In this document: positions 16,370 through 24,725 of the stretch, in pieces | Layout: each line of letters begins with the position of its first letter | Position numbering within the stretch: position 1 is the first letter of the stretch | Assembly: GCA_031255275.1 (NCBI GenBank) | Contig: JAIRSV010000056.1 | Location: 1 to 34,295, forward strand | DNA: 34,295 bases | DNA from: Proteiniphilum sp. | GTDB taxonomy: Bacteria; Bacteroidota; Bacteroidia; Bacteroidales; Dysgonomonadaceae | Direction: 5' to 3' | Position numbers and translations under genes: made by a program | The notes under the pieces: generated by a model | The model's input: the letters and a program-made list of their open reading frames with translations, nothing else | Databases searched by the model: none | Told to the model about the DNA's origin: nothing

Positions 16370-17755
16370 TCACCGGCCGCGCCGTTTGACCGGATCAGGC
16401 TCCTCCATGCCCTTCATTTTAAACTGCCGGAACTGATAAATCAGCATAAAAGCAGCAACGATACTCGAAATAAGGTCAGCGACAGGCATACTGTACCAGA
16501 CACCGTTAATCCCCCAGTAACGCGGCAAAATCAGCAGGCAAGGCAGCAGGAAGAGCAACTGTCGGCTGAGAGACATAAAGATCGCTTTGCCGACCATGCC
16601 GATACTCTGGAAAAAGTTAGACGTAACCATCTGAAAACCGATGATCGGATACGTCAAAAAGACAATACGTATGCCGTTCTTCGAAAGCGCTATCAGCTCC
16701 CTGTCTCCGGTGAACAGGGAAGCGATCGCCTCCGGAAACAGATATACAAGCAGGAAGCCGAGAGTCGTCACACCGGTAGCCGGGATTATCGACCTGATCA
16801 GCACCTCGTTCACCCTCCGGTATAGCTTTGCGCCGAAGTTGTAACCCGCTATAGGCTGCATCCCCTGGTTGAGCCCCATGACGATCATGATGAACAGAAA
16901 GGCGATACGGTTGACAATACCGTAAGCACCAATGGCCAGATCTCCGCCCGTGCGCAGCAGCCCCTGATTGATGACGATGACGATGAGACAGGCCACAGCA
17001 TTCATCAGGAAAGGCGACAGGCCGATGGAAAGCGAATCGACAACAATTTTCCGGTGAAGCCTGAAAGCTTTTTTCCGGAGATGGATGAAGCTATTGGCAT
17101 TGCTGAAGAACTTTAACTGCCAGATCAGCATAACGGTTTGCGAAATGACAGTAGCCCAGGCACTCCCCTTTATCCCCCAGTGGAATACGAAAATGAACAG
17201 AGGATTGAGCAAAAGGTTGATAACGACCGTAGAAATGGTAGCAATCATAGCCTTGTCCGGTCTGCCGGCCGAGCGCAGCATACCGTTCAGACCCAGGTAA
17301 AGGTGCGTGATGACGTTGCCCAGCAGGATGACATGCATAAAATCGCGCGCATAAGGGATTGTCGCGTCGCTGGCGCCAAAGAAGCAGAGGATCGGATCCA
17401 GAAAGGCAAACGTCACGGCAGAAAACCCCGTCCCGAAGATAATATTCAGCGTCAGTTCATTCCCCAGGATCGTATTCGCCGTTTCGTAATCCCTCTGCCC
17501 CATGCGTATGGAAAGCAGCGTTGCCGCACCCGCGCCGACCAGTGAACCGAAAGCAGCAGCAAGATTCATCAGCGGGAAGGTGATCGCCAGCCCCGAAATG
17601 GCCAAAGCACCTACGCCGTGGCCGATAAAAATACTGTCGGTAATATGGTAGAGCGATGACGCCGTCATGGCGATAATGGCCGGTATGGCGTATTGAAATA
17701 ATAATTTACCTGTTTTTTCCGTACCCAGTTCAGTCGGATTTTTCACTGCACTCAT
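16370..17755 (-). CDS. MATE family efflux transporter
   Basis: This 461-residue membrane protein has twelve predicted helices in two homologous halves. The first half opens with GTEKTGKLLFQYAIPAIIAMTASSLYHITDSIFIGHGVGALAISG and the second carries NQGMQPIAGYNFGAKLYRRVNEVLIRS; both blocks are typical of the MATE fold (DinF/MepA side). Family members export cationic drugs or metabolites with Na+ or H+ gradients; the substrate here is unknown. The reading frame is intact and of usual length. Confidence 0.93.
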   Translation of the reverse strand: MSAVKNPTELGTEKTGKLLFQYAIPAIIAMTASSLYHITDSIFIGHGVGALAISGLAITFPLMNLAAAFGSLVGAGAATLLSIRMGQRDYETANTILGNELTLNIIFGTGFSAVTFAFLDPILCFFGASDATIPYARDFMHVILLGNVITHLYLGLNGMLRSAGRPDKAMIATISTVVINLLLNPLFIFVFHWGIKGSAWATVISQTVMLIWQLKFFSNANSFIHLRKKAFRLHRKIVVDSLSIGLSPFLMNAVACLIVIVINQGLLRTGGDLAIGAYGIVNRIAFLFIMIVMGLNQGMQPIAGYNFGAKLYRRVNEVLIRSIIPATGVTTLGFLLVYLFPEAIASLFTGDRELIALSKNGIRIVFLTYPIIGFQMVTSNFFQSIGMVGKAIFMSLSRQLLFLLPCLLILPRYWGINGVWYSMPVADLISSIVAAFMLIYQFRQFKMKGMEEPDPVKRRGR

Positions 17756-17787
17756 TCTATTGTTACTCTTTTTGATTTTCCCGGCGT

Positions 17788-17813
17788 CAAAGCTACTAAA
17801 AAGAGGGCGACAA
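17788..17813 (-). promoter_or_regulatory. possible promoter of the MATE gene
   Basis: TAGCTTTG on the minus strand (17795-17788) fits the -7 consensus. The nearest TTG (17813-17811) is only 15 bases away, shorter than normal, so the -33 assignment is doubtful. Confidence 0.45.
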
Positions 17814-17990
17814 TTCCGTTAAATAAATCAAATAATAATGAATCCACGCTCCGGACAGTCAATATTCAATCCTCCAAACATGAAGAAGGACGCCCGCAGG
17901 AGAGACATTCAGCGCTTCGACCGTACAGCCGGTCACAGAGCGTGAATGTTTTCAGTACCCACACCCTCAAAAAAGTTCCTCGAAAATATG

Positions 17991-18021
17991 TTGTATAACA
18001 TGTTTTTTTGTCGTACCTTTG
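17991..18021 (+). promoter_or_regulatory. strong Bacteroidetes promoter of the 49-aa gene
   Basis: TTG (17991-17993), a 20-base spacer and TACCTTTG (18014-18021) match the consensus fully. The start would be near 18028, leaving a leader of about 110 bases before the ATG at 18138. The leader contains two similar short segments, TGCCGGTTTAAAT and TGCCGGTAAAT, near its ends. Confidence 0.75.
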
Positions 18022-18137
18022 TGCCGGTTTAAATGGCAAGCGAGTTATTGGAAATCACTTTCAGGTTATCGATAAATTACTGAAAAGACCTCTTCAACAC
18101 GGTTGCCGGTAAATCATAACTTAGTAAGAAGAAAATT

Positions 18138-18287
18138 ATGACGACTATCAGAAACCTAACAAAAGAAGAAATTCTGTCGCAGATAAAATATCTGGAACAG
18201 AACATCTCGAACGGATCTGCCTCATACCTGGCTAACCGGGTGAACAGACTCAGAAGTTTGAGAGCCAGTTTGCGCATGGCAAGCTGA
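18138..18287 (+). CDS. small basic protein, 49 residues, unknown function
   Basis: This frame is too short for the supplied ORF track. It reads MTTIRNLTKEEILSQIKYLE and continues QNISNGSASYLANRVNRLRS, ending LRASLRMAS. It is predicted helical, with a charged first half and an arginine-rich second half, so binding to nucleic acid or ribosomes is possible but only inferred. Support for coding comes from its setting: a consensus promoter upstream, a purine-rich AAGAAGAAAATT just before the ATG, a structured region after the stop, and an intrinsic terminator at 18383-18414. The unit is complete and isolated. I do not recognise the family. Confidence 0.65.
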   Translation: MTTIRNLTKEEILSQIKYLEQNISNGSASYLANRVNRLRSLRASLRMAS

Positions 18288-18306
18288 TCGAAAAGGCACT
18301 AGTCTT

Positions 18307-18341
18307 AAGCTGAGTAATCCGGAAATGGATTACGAAAGCTT
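18307..18341 (+). other. structured RNA hairpin in the 3' UTR of the 49-aa gene
   Basis: The segment folds as AAGCT - GA - GTAATCC - GGAAAT loop - GGATTAC - GAA - AGCTT: a 7-bp and a 5-bp stem separated by an internal GA/GAA loop. It lies 20 bases after the stop codon and ahead of a separate terminator, so it is not needed for termination. Confidence 0.6.
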
Positions 18342-18382
18342 TATTTTAAGAAATTTGATCACTCTATATATATGTATGAACG

Positions 18383-18414
18383 AAGGGCTTCCTCACAATG
18401 GGGAAGCCTTTTTT
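18383..18414 (+). terminator. intrinsic terminator of the 49-aa gene transcript
   Basis: The stem GGCTTCC (18386-18392) / GGAAGCC (18402-18408) with a 9-base loop is followed by six Ts. Confidence 0.85.
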
Positions 18415-18470
18415 AATGAGTCCTCCGCAGGAGAGATCCCTCAAAAGAGAAACCTCCCCGACTGATTAAC

Positions 18471-19091
18471 CTAATTAACGACCCAGTTTTTATTTTCCGC
18501 CACACTGCGGACACAGTCATCGCTACCCGGATTACTGCCGATATAAATCCTCCCCTCATCCGTCCCCGACAAGTCGGGCAAGAGCGCAAAGATCCCATCA
18601 AGAGCAGCCGCGCTCAGCAGATTGTCGAAACAGGCCAACCCCGTCAACGCCCTGTTTCCCGACACGTTCAGCGAACTTAACCGGTTCCATCCGCAACTCA
18701 GCTTGGTCAGCGCCCTGTTCCCCGACACATCCAGCGAACTTAACAGATTCAGCGAACAGTCCAGCATCGTGAGCGTCGGACAGCCACTCACGTCCAGCGC
18801 CGTCAGCCGCTGACCGGTACAGTGGAAGAAGGAAAGCCCTTCCGCCCTCAGAATCCGCACGGTACGCTTCTCTTCCCCCGTGCATGCGTGCGAAACCGTA
18901 GAGACGTCAAGATTATCATACACCTCCGTCGCCCCGTCGCCCCAGTCAACGATAAGGCTTTTGGCCGTGACCCGAAATTCTATGACATTATTCACAGGCA
19001 TACACGTAAATACGATTGTTTCTCCGCCGCACGAAGCAGCCGTCATGAGCAGCGCAAAGGCCGCCACAAGAATTTGAAAGTTTTTCAACAT
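18471..19091 (-). CDS. leucine-rich-repeat lipoprotein
   Basis: The 206-residue protein starts with a lipoprotein signal (NFQILVAAFALLMTAASC, lipid-modified cysteine near residue 21). After a beta-rich region (VIEFRVTAKSLIVDWGDG) it carries four tandem leucine-rich repeats of about 21 residues with the core LTALDVSGCPTLTMLDCS, LSSLDVSGNRALTKLSC and LSSLNVSGNRALTGLAC, then a short cap. The repeats resemble those of Bacteroidetes surface proteins that mediate binding, but the ligand is unknown. No acidic lipoprotein export signal directly follows the cysteine (CGGETIV), so the side of the membrane is open. The coding end is intact. Confidence 0.85.
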   Translation of the reverse strand: MLKNFQILVAAFALLMTAASCGGETIVFTCMPVNNVIEFRVTAKSLIVDWGDGATEVYDNLDVSTVSHACTGEEKRTVRILRAEGLSFFHCTGQRLTALDVSGCPTLTMLDCSLNLLSSLDVSGNRALTKLSCGWNRLSSLNVSGNRALTGLACFDNLLSAAALDGIFALLPDLSGTDEGRIYIGSNPGSDDCVRSVAENKNWVVN

Positions 19092-19706
19092 GATTTTTGA
19101 ATTTAAAAATTTGAATAACTGATACTGTGACCGGTAACCGGCAGAAAGCGGACATTCACCGCCACACCCCTGCCACGCGGCCTCCGGTTTCGCCCGTTAC
19201 GGGGCAATTACATTCAGGATCTCGCTCCAGTGACCCTTTTCGCCGCGTATATTCTCCCACCGCGCGGCAAACCACAGGATTTTTCCGCATCATTTCCCTT
19301 ATCCATAAACATCTCTTTTTAATATATGATTTGATAACTGTCAGGTGTATATTATGAAAGATAAGCGGAGTTCCCTCGAATTTTCGCCGCAGTCAAAAAA
19401 AGCTCCGGAAGGAAACGGCACACCGCATGTATAAATACGGAAAGGCTGTGCAGAGAAGGCGGAAAAAGAGTTTCCCGCGCCGGCGGAACCGGTTTCCGCA
19501 GAAATGGTATGAGGACTTTGTACTGTCATTTTTTTAACCCGCGCAGCACCGGATTTTCCGGCTGCTGCAAAGTAATTGCAAATGTAGCCAAGTTTTTTGC
19601 AAAAACAATTCTTTCGGAAGAAAAAATATAACCGGAGAGACAGTGCGCGCCGGCGCAGGATTCCCCCTCAGGAAAGGAGTTTGTGCGCCGGCGCGTACCC
19701 GGAAGC
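19092..19706. other. intergenic region with upstream promoter, no convincing gene
   Basis: The region holds a good minus-strand promoter at 19579-19608 but no credible gene. A 62-codon minus-strand ORF (19341-19529) starts 50 bases downstream of that promoter but has no recognisable features and no clear ribosome-binding site. If the promoter serves the LRR gene, its leader would be about 480 bases. The plus strand shows nothing beyond short chance frames. Confidence 0.5.
19579..19608 (-). promoter_or_regulatory. minus-strand promoter upstream of the LRR lipoprotein
   Basis: TTG (19608-19606), a 19-base spacer and TACATTTG (19586-19579) on the minus strand form a full match. The 75-base surroundings closely resemble those of the C39-like gene's promoter at 21125. 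Confidence 0.65.
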
Positions 19707-21056
19707 CTATCTGCCCCGCTGATGCACGATGGAAGAAGGATCTGCTCCCCGGGAGGAACGGACGGATGGTATCCGGGGATTCCTGATGACAATCATATAC
19801 CGCCACCAGACATCCACAGCCTTCATAATATCCTCACTCCTGTAATAACGGTCGATCCCTTTCAGAGAGCCGTCACCATATTTCACATCCAGAGACCACG
19901 GATCATACACCTCAAACCAGACCTTCCCGTCCACCTCTTTATAGCCTTTGATCACAATGAAATGACCCCAGTCCCTGCTGTTCGCAGCATAAAACCGGTC
20001 AGTATGCCATTCCGGCCTTCCCGAATGACCTCGCACATAATACATATCCAGACACAAAATGGCAATATCCCCGCCGTCAAGCACATCCGTCAGACGTTTG
20101 GCCTGCGTGAGGGACTCAATGAAATGAGTCGCTTGATTGTCCGCTAAATAATCGGTAATATTGTTCGTATACCACCATCCCCCCATCGGATGATACGTAT
20201 TTCTCGCATCCTCAGTCGTTTTGGAAAAAGACCGGTCAATCCATTTGAGCGCCATCACAGTACAGGCCGGGCCGCAGTTTACGCGCGAATACGGGCCCGT
20301 ATTACCCTGATCGATATACCATACGTAATCGACGTTATGACTGATCTCCCTTCCGGTAACCCTTCCAAGTCCGTATTGCCGGCTGGAGGTCAGCGGAGGC
20401 AGCACAATGCTTTGCGATGAGGTGGAAGCACCTCCGCTGTTCCTCACCGTCAGGCTGACAGTTACGGTAGCCTCCGCCGCAGGCAGTTCAAGCACAGTCT
20501 CCGCCGCCGCGGGAGTCAAAAGCGCCACATCGCCGCGCCCCGATACCTGCCACAGGTAACCGGAAATTTCGCCCGAAGATGTACTTTTCAAAACAAAAAA
20601 ATCCAGATTGTCCGCACAGCTAAAGCCGGCAACCGGAGGAGGAATACATGCCGAAACAGCAACCCTTTTAGGTCTGCTGAACGTTCCCGTACCCGCCTCA
20701 TTAACACCGGCCGCGGAATATACGCCGCTCTCGGACACAACAAGCACAGACGCAGTCTGCGCTTCGATTACGGCATCATCCCTCTTCCACAGAAACGAAT
20801 CGGCCCCGGCAGCCTCCGCCGTCAAAGTCACCGTCGTTTCGGGACACACACTGGAATCAGCCCCGGCAACAGACGCTCTGGAAGGGATGGCCTTCGGAGG
20901 GACATCCCTCTCGTCCGCGCACCCCGAAAGCACAGCAGTTACCGCAAGGCAGACAGCAATCACCGTCACACCCCCACACACGAAATTTTTTCGCACAGCA
21001 GCGAAAAGTCTTGCCGGTGAAACCGGGTCTGTCGAAAGAAATGAATATGTCACCAT
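19707..21056 (-). CDS. lipoprotein with Ig-like domains and C39-like cysteine peptidase domain
   Basis: The track starts at 21137, upstream of the -7 box, so the ATG at 21056 is chosen; it is preceded by GAGGATTAT on the coding strand. The 449-residue product has a long signal with lipobox (VTAVLSGC) followed by ADERD, an acidic run of the kind that directs lipoproteins to the Bacteroidetes surface. Residues about 60-210 form two Ig/PKD-like domains (VTLTAEAAGADSFLWKRDD; ISGYLWQVSGRGDVALL). The C-terminal half is a papain-fold domain of the Peptidase_C39_2 type, with Cys in RVNCGPACTVMALKW (about 260), His in DWGHFIVIKGY (about 364) and Asp in VYDPWS (about 384). It is probably a surface cysteine peptidase or amidase; the substrate is unknown. 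Confidence 0.82.
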   Translation of the reverse strand: MVTYSFLSTDPVSPARLFAAVRKNFVCGGVTVIAVCLAVTAVLSGCADERDVPPKAIPSRASVAGADSSVCPETTVTLTAEAAGADSFLWKRDDAVIEAQTASVLVVSESGVYSAAGVNEAGTGTFSRPKRVAVSACIPPPVAGFSCADNLDFFVLKSTSSGEISGYLWQVSGRGDVALLTPAAAETVLELPAAEATVTVSLTVRNSGGASTSSQSIVLPPLTSSRQYGLGRVTGREISHNVDYVWYIDQGNTGPYSRVNCGPACTVMALKWIDRSFSKTTEDARNTYHPMGGWWYTNNITDYLADNQATHFIESLTQAKRLTDVLDGGDIAILCLDMYYVRGHSGRPEWHTDRFYAANSRDWGHFIVIKGYKEVDGKVWFEVYDPWSLDVKYGDGSLKGIDRYYRSEDIMKAVDVWWRYMIVIRNPRIPSVRSSRGADPSSIVHQRGR

Positions 21057-21124
21057 ATAATCCTCAAAGTTAAAAAGTTTATGCAAGTATGAATATGCGC
21101 TTCGGAATAACTGTGAAGCGATTG

Positions 21125-21132
21125 CAAATGTA
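21125..21132 (-). promoter_or_regulatory. -7 box of the C39-like lipoprotein gene
   Basis: TACATTTG on the minus strand, 69 bases upstream of the preferred ATG. The -33 element is less clear (GTGC at the expected distance). The surrounding sequence parallels the promoter at 19579. Confidence 0.6.
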
Positions 21133-21276
21133 AGCAAGTTTTTCGCAGGAGCACGCCTTGTCGCGGGAAAAAATATGACCGGCGCCCCAATGCGCCGCCG
21201 TCACACCGGCATACTGTGTGGACGGAAACTCATCCGCGCCGGTTTTCCCAAAAAACATGAAAAGGTATTAAGGGAA

Positions 21277-21307
21277 TTGTCCCTTTGACGCAATTACCCT
21301 ATATTTG
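21277..21307 (+). promoter_or_regulatory. promoter of the kamA-family gene
   Basis: TTG (21277-21279), a 20-base spacer and TATATTTG (21300-21307). The leader to the ATG is about 98 bases and is rich in short GC inverted repeats (CCGGTTCACCGG and neighbours). Confidence 0.7.
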
Positions 21308-21411
21308 TCCGCATCGAACTGAGATCCGACTCCCCGCCATCCGGTTCACCGGCCCTTTTCCGGCGGGTCACCCGGCAAAGCCTGTTAAAATAGAGCGTAA
21401 TTCAAACGAAT

Positions 21412-22743
21412 ATGGAAAGTAAACAGTATAAAAGTTTCACCTTGCACAACTACGGCGACATACCCCAGTTAAGCGCCCTCACCCGCGAAGAAAGGGAAGC
21501 CGTCGGAATAGCAGGTCGGATACTCCCCTTCAAGACAAACAACTATGTGGCAGAAGAGCTGATCGACTGGAGTAACGTTCCGAACGATCCGATCTTCACA
21601 CTCACCTTCCCCCGGGAAGAAATGCTCTCGAAAAGCCACTACGCACAGGTGAAAAAGCTGGTCGAAGCAAACGACGAAGCAGGACTGAAACAAAAAGTCC
21701 GTGAAATAAGAATGAAACTGAATCCCAATCCCGCCGGACAGGAACACAACGTGCCGACGGTCGACGGCGTGAAGCTGCACGGCATGCAGCACAAATACCG
21801 CGAAACGCTCCTCTTCTTCCCCAGCCAGGGACAGACATGCCACGCCTACTGCACCTTCTGCTTCCGGTGGCCCCAGTTCTCCGGCATGAACGAACTGAAA
21901 TTCGCGATGAAAGAAGCCGACCACCTCCACCGCTATCTGCTGAAGCATCCCAAAGTCTCAGACGTCCTTTTCACGGGAGGAGACCCCCTCACGGCAAACG
22001 CCGGCACCATGTCCGCCTACATCGAACCTCTCCTGACAAAAGAATTCTCACACATCCGCAATATCCGCATGGGATCAAAAACGCTGGCTTACTGGCCCTA
22101 CCGCTTCCTGACAGACAGGGACGCAGACGATATGCTGCGCCTGTTCGAAAAAGTAAAAAAAGCCGGAAAGCACCTCGCCTTCCAGGCACACTTCAACCAC
22201 CCCGTAGAACTCACCACCGGCGCGGTAAAGCGCGCCATCGAAAGAATACTGAACACCGGCGCACAGATCAGGACACAGTCACCCCTGCTGCGCCACATAA
22301 ACGATGACCCCAAACTCTGGGCCGGCATGTGGACAGAACAGGTACGTCAGGGACTGATACCCTACTACATGTTCGTGGCACGCGACACCGGCTCCAAAGC
22401 CTTCTTCGAAGTCCCGCTGGAAAAAGCCTGGAATATATTCAGACGCGCCTATCGCAGCGTGAGCGGCATCTGCCGGACCGTCCGCGGCCCCAGCATGAGC
22501 GCCGCCCCGGGAAAAATACAGATACTGGGCGTAACAGAAGTAAACGGCGAAAAGGTATTCGTCCTCCGGTTTCTGCAGTGCCGCAACTCCACTCTGACAG
22601 ACATACCCTTCTTTGCCCGCTACGACAGAAAGGCAACCTGGTTCGACGACCTCATCCCCGCTTTCGGAGAAAAAGAATTTTTCTTTCAGAAAGACAACCT
22701 GCTGGGCAAGCACGGAACAGACGGCGATTTTATATGGGAATAG
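21412..22743 (+). CDS. KamA family radical SAM protein (lysine 2,3-aminomutase-like)
   Basis: The 443-residue enzyme carries the radical SAM cluster motif CHAYCTFC (CX3CX2C) near residues 142-149, followed by RWPQF, and the SAM-binding VLFTGGDPLT near 185. A lysine in SAAPGKIQI near residue 365 could be the PLP-binding residue used by aminomutases. Family members move the amino group of lysine or related amino acids (2,3-aminomutase, or EpmB acting on elongation factor P). This protein is longer than EpmB and has a distinct C-terminus, so true lysine 2,3-aminomutase activity is not established. It stands alone with its own promoter; no lysine fermentation genes are nearby. Confidence 0.87.
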   Translation: MESKQYKSFTLHNYGDIPQLSALTREEREAVGIAGRILPFKTNNYVAEELIDWSNVPNDPIFTLTFPREEMLSKSHYAQVKKLVEANDEAGLKQKVREIRMKLNPNPAGQEHNVPTVDGVKLHGMQHKYRETLLFFPSQGQTCHAYCTFCFRWPQFSGMNELKFAMKEADHLHRYLLKHPKVSDVLFTGGDPLTANAGTMSAYIEPLLTKEFSHIRNIRMGSKTLAYWPYRFLTDRDADDMLRLFEKVKKAGKHLAFQAHFNHPVELTTGAVKRAIERILNTGAQIRTQSPLLRHINDDPKLWAGMWTEQVRQGLIPYYMFVARDTGSKAFFEVPLEKAWNIFRRAYRSVSGICRTVRGPSMSAAPGKIQILGVTEVNGEKVFVLRFLQCRNSTLTDIPFFARYDRKATWFDDLIPAFGEKEFFFQKDNLLGKHGTDGDFIWE

Positions 22744-22944
22744 AAAACAGAACACAACCGGGAAACATCCCCGTTTCGCCCGTTTTATCAACAAAAACGC
22801 CAATGTTTTAAATAATTAACATGGAATTAGCCGATTTATTGTTTATTTTGCCGCCCAAAGCGGCCCGCCTTCAAGGAATGGAATTTTCATCAGTATACAG
22901 TTTAAGGATAATCGAAGGCAACACTGCCTGCAAAAAAAAATATT

Positions 22945-23709
22945 ATGGGTAGAATAATAGCACTGGCAAATCAAAAAGGAGGGGTAGGCAAAACTACCAC
23001 CACAATCAATCTCGCAGCATCGCTCGCTGCACTGGAAAAAAAAGTGTTGGTAGTAGACGCCGATCCGCAGGCAAACGCCTCCTCCGGTCTGGGTCTCGAT
23101 ATAAAGAAAGCGGCAAATACCATTTATGAAGGACTGATAGGCAAAAGCGCCCCCGGGGAAACGGTACAGCACACCCCCTTTGACAGTATCGACATCATCT
23201 CCTCCCATATCAACCTGGTAGGCGCCGAGCTGGAAATGGTACAGATGGAAAACAGAGAAAAACGGCTCCGTGACCTCCTGACTCCGATAAAAGAACAGTA
23301 TGATTTCATCCTCATCGACTGCTCACCCTCGCTGGGAATCATCACCGTCAACGCGCTTACCGCCGCCGATTCGGTACTGATACCCGTACAGTGCGAATAC
23401 TTCGCCCTCGAAGGTCTGAGCAAACTGCTGAACACGATAAAAATCATCAAGTCGAAACTGAACACCAGCCTGGAGATACAAGGCTTCGTCCTCACCATGT
23501 ACGACTCCCGGCTCCGCCTCCACAATCAGATCTACGAAGAAGTGAAACACCACTTCAAAGAACTGGTATTCACCACAGTCATTCAGCGCAACATCACGCT
23601 CAGCGAATCACAGAGCCACGCCAAGCCGGCACTTATGTACGATGCCGGTTCCCGCGGAGCAGCCAATCACATCCAGCTTGCACGAGAGCTGATTGAGAAA
23701 AATTCCTGA
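22945..23709 (+). CDS. parA: chromosome-partitioning ATPase ParA/Soj
   Basis: ParA is a Walker-type ATPase that dimerises on the nucleoid and moves ParB-parS complexes. The 254-residue protein starts MGRIIALANQKGGVGKTTTT, with the deviant Walker A lysines. It has VVDADPQANASSGLG as the A' motif and ILIDCSPSLG as Walker B, and lacks an N-terminal DNA-binding extension, so it is of the short chromosomal type. The C-terminal region (VIQRNITLSESQSHAKPALMYD) is characteristic. It is the first gene of the parA-parB-DUF5683-mltD cluster. Confidence 0.96.
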   Translation: MGRIIALANQKGGVGKTTTTINLAASLAALEKKVLVVDADPQANASSGLGLDIKKAANTIYEGLIGKSAPGETVQHTPFDSIDIISSHINLVGAELEMVQMENREKRLRDLLTPIKEQYDFILIDCSPSLGIITVNALTAADSVLIPVQCEYFALEGLSKLLNTIKIIKSKLNTSLEIQGFVLTMYDSRLRLHNQIYEEVKHHFKELVFTTVIQRNITLSESQSHAKPALMYDAGSRGAANHIQLARELIEKNS

Positions 23710-23751
23710 CCGCATAACCCCCCGCGAAAGAACAGATTTCACAACACACAC

Positions 23752-23782
23752 TTGGGCAGACAAAGTTTTTCATGTACTTTTG
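23752..23782 (+). promoter_or_regulatory. internal promoter ahead of parB
   Basis: TTG (23752-23754), a 20-base spacer and TACTTTTG (23775-23782) form a full consensus promoter in the 95-base parA-parB gap. The start would lie near 23789, about 16 bases before the parB ATG, giving a very short leader. parB and the genes after it can thus be expressed apart from parA. Confidence 0.7.
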
Positions 23783-23804
23783 TACCCTACTTACGGGATA
23801 AATT

Positions 23805-24719
23805 ATGGCGAAAAAGAATGCATTAGGACGAGGACTCGACGCGTTGATCACCCTGGACGACGCTGAAACACAAGGCACATCCTCCATCGGCGAGATAGAA
23901 CTCGCCCGGATCGTACCCAACCCCGATCAGCCGCGCAGAGCGTTCGACGAAGAAGCATTGCGCGAACTGTCCGCTTCCATCAAAACGATAGGCGTCATCC
24001 AGCCCGTCACCCTGAGAATGCTGGAAGACGGCTCCTACCAGATCATAGCCGGCGAACGCCGCTATCGCGCCTCTCAAATGGCAGGCCTCACTTCCATCCC
24101 GGCTTACATCAAGACAGCCGACAACAACGAAATGATGGAAATGGCGCTGATAGAAAACATTCAGCGCGAAGATCTCAATTCGATCGAAATCGCCCTGGCA
24201 TACCAGAACCTGATCGACACCTTCTCACTCACACAGGAACAGTTAAGCGAAAGAGTAGGCAAGAAGAGAGCCACCGTCACCAACTACCTGCGCCTGCTGA
24301 AACTTCCGGCAGAAGTACAGATGGGCGTAAAGAACAAAAAGATAGATATGGGACATGCACGCGCCCTCATCTCCATGAACGATCCGGTAGAACAGCTCTC
24401 GCTCTACAACCTGATCCTCGAAGAAGGATTATCCGTACGGAAGGTAGAATCTGTCGTAAAAGACTTCAGCGAAGGCATCCCCGTCCGTTCACAGAAAAGC
24501 CCGTCCGCCGGGAAATCCGGAACCGGCAAATCCAAATCCACGGCAAAACAGCCGCTGCCCGACGATTTCGACGCACTGAAACAGCACCTTTCCGCCTGCT
24601 TCCATACCGACGTACAGTTCAGCTATAACAGGCAGGGGAAAGGAAAAATCACCATACCCTTCGATTCTCCGGAAGACCTGGAACGTATTATCGTCATGTT
24701 CGATAAAATACAAAAATAA
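23805..24719 (+). CDS. parB: chromosome-partitioning protein ParB
   Basis: ParB is a CTP-dependent sliding clamp that loads at parS sites near the origin. The 304 residues contain the N-terminal CTPase/ParB domain with NPDQPRRAFDEEALRELSASI and the GERRYRASQMAG motif (about 82-93). LIENIQREDLNSIEIALAYQNL and a helix-turn-helix (TQEQLSERVGKKRATVTNYLRLLKL) near 145-170 follow. A basic Lys/Ser-rich linker (about 230-250) leads to the C-terminal dimerisation domain (FHTDVQFSYNRQGKGKITIPF). No parS site was seen in the window. It is followed by the DUF5683 gene after six bases. Confidence 0.96.
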   Translation: MAKKNALGRGLDALITLDDAETQGTSSIGEIELARIVPNPDQPRRAFDEEALRELSASIKTIGVIQPVTLRMLEDGSYQIIAGERRYRASQMAGLTSIPAYIKTADNNEMMEMALIENIQREDLNSIEIALAYQNLIDTFSLTQEQLSERVGKKRATVTNYLRLLKLPAEVQMGVKNKKIDMGHARALISMNDPVEQLSLYNLILEEGLSVRKVESVVKDFSEGIPVRSQKSPSAGKSGTGKSKSTAKQPLPDDFDALKQHLSACFHTDVQFSYNRQGKGKITIPFDSPEDLERIIVMFDKIQK

Positions 24720-24725
24720 TCGCCG

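Noticed and set aside
19341-19529. 62-codon minus-strand ORF downstream of a good promoter
   Set aside because: No motif, no clear ribosome-binding site and an odd composition. It is kept only as a possibility in the duplicated-promoter finding.
21056-21137. Upstream start of the C39-like lipoprotein
   Set aside because: It lies upstream of the -7 box, and the ATG at 21056 has a better ribosome-binding site and signal peptide.
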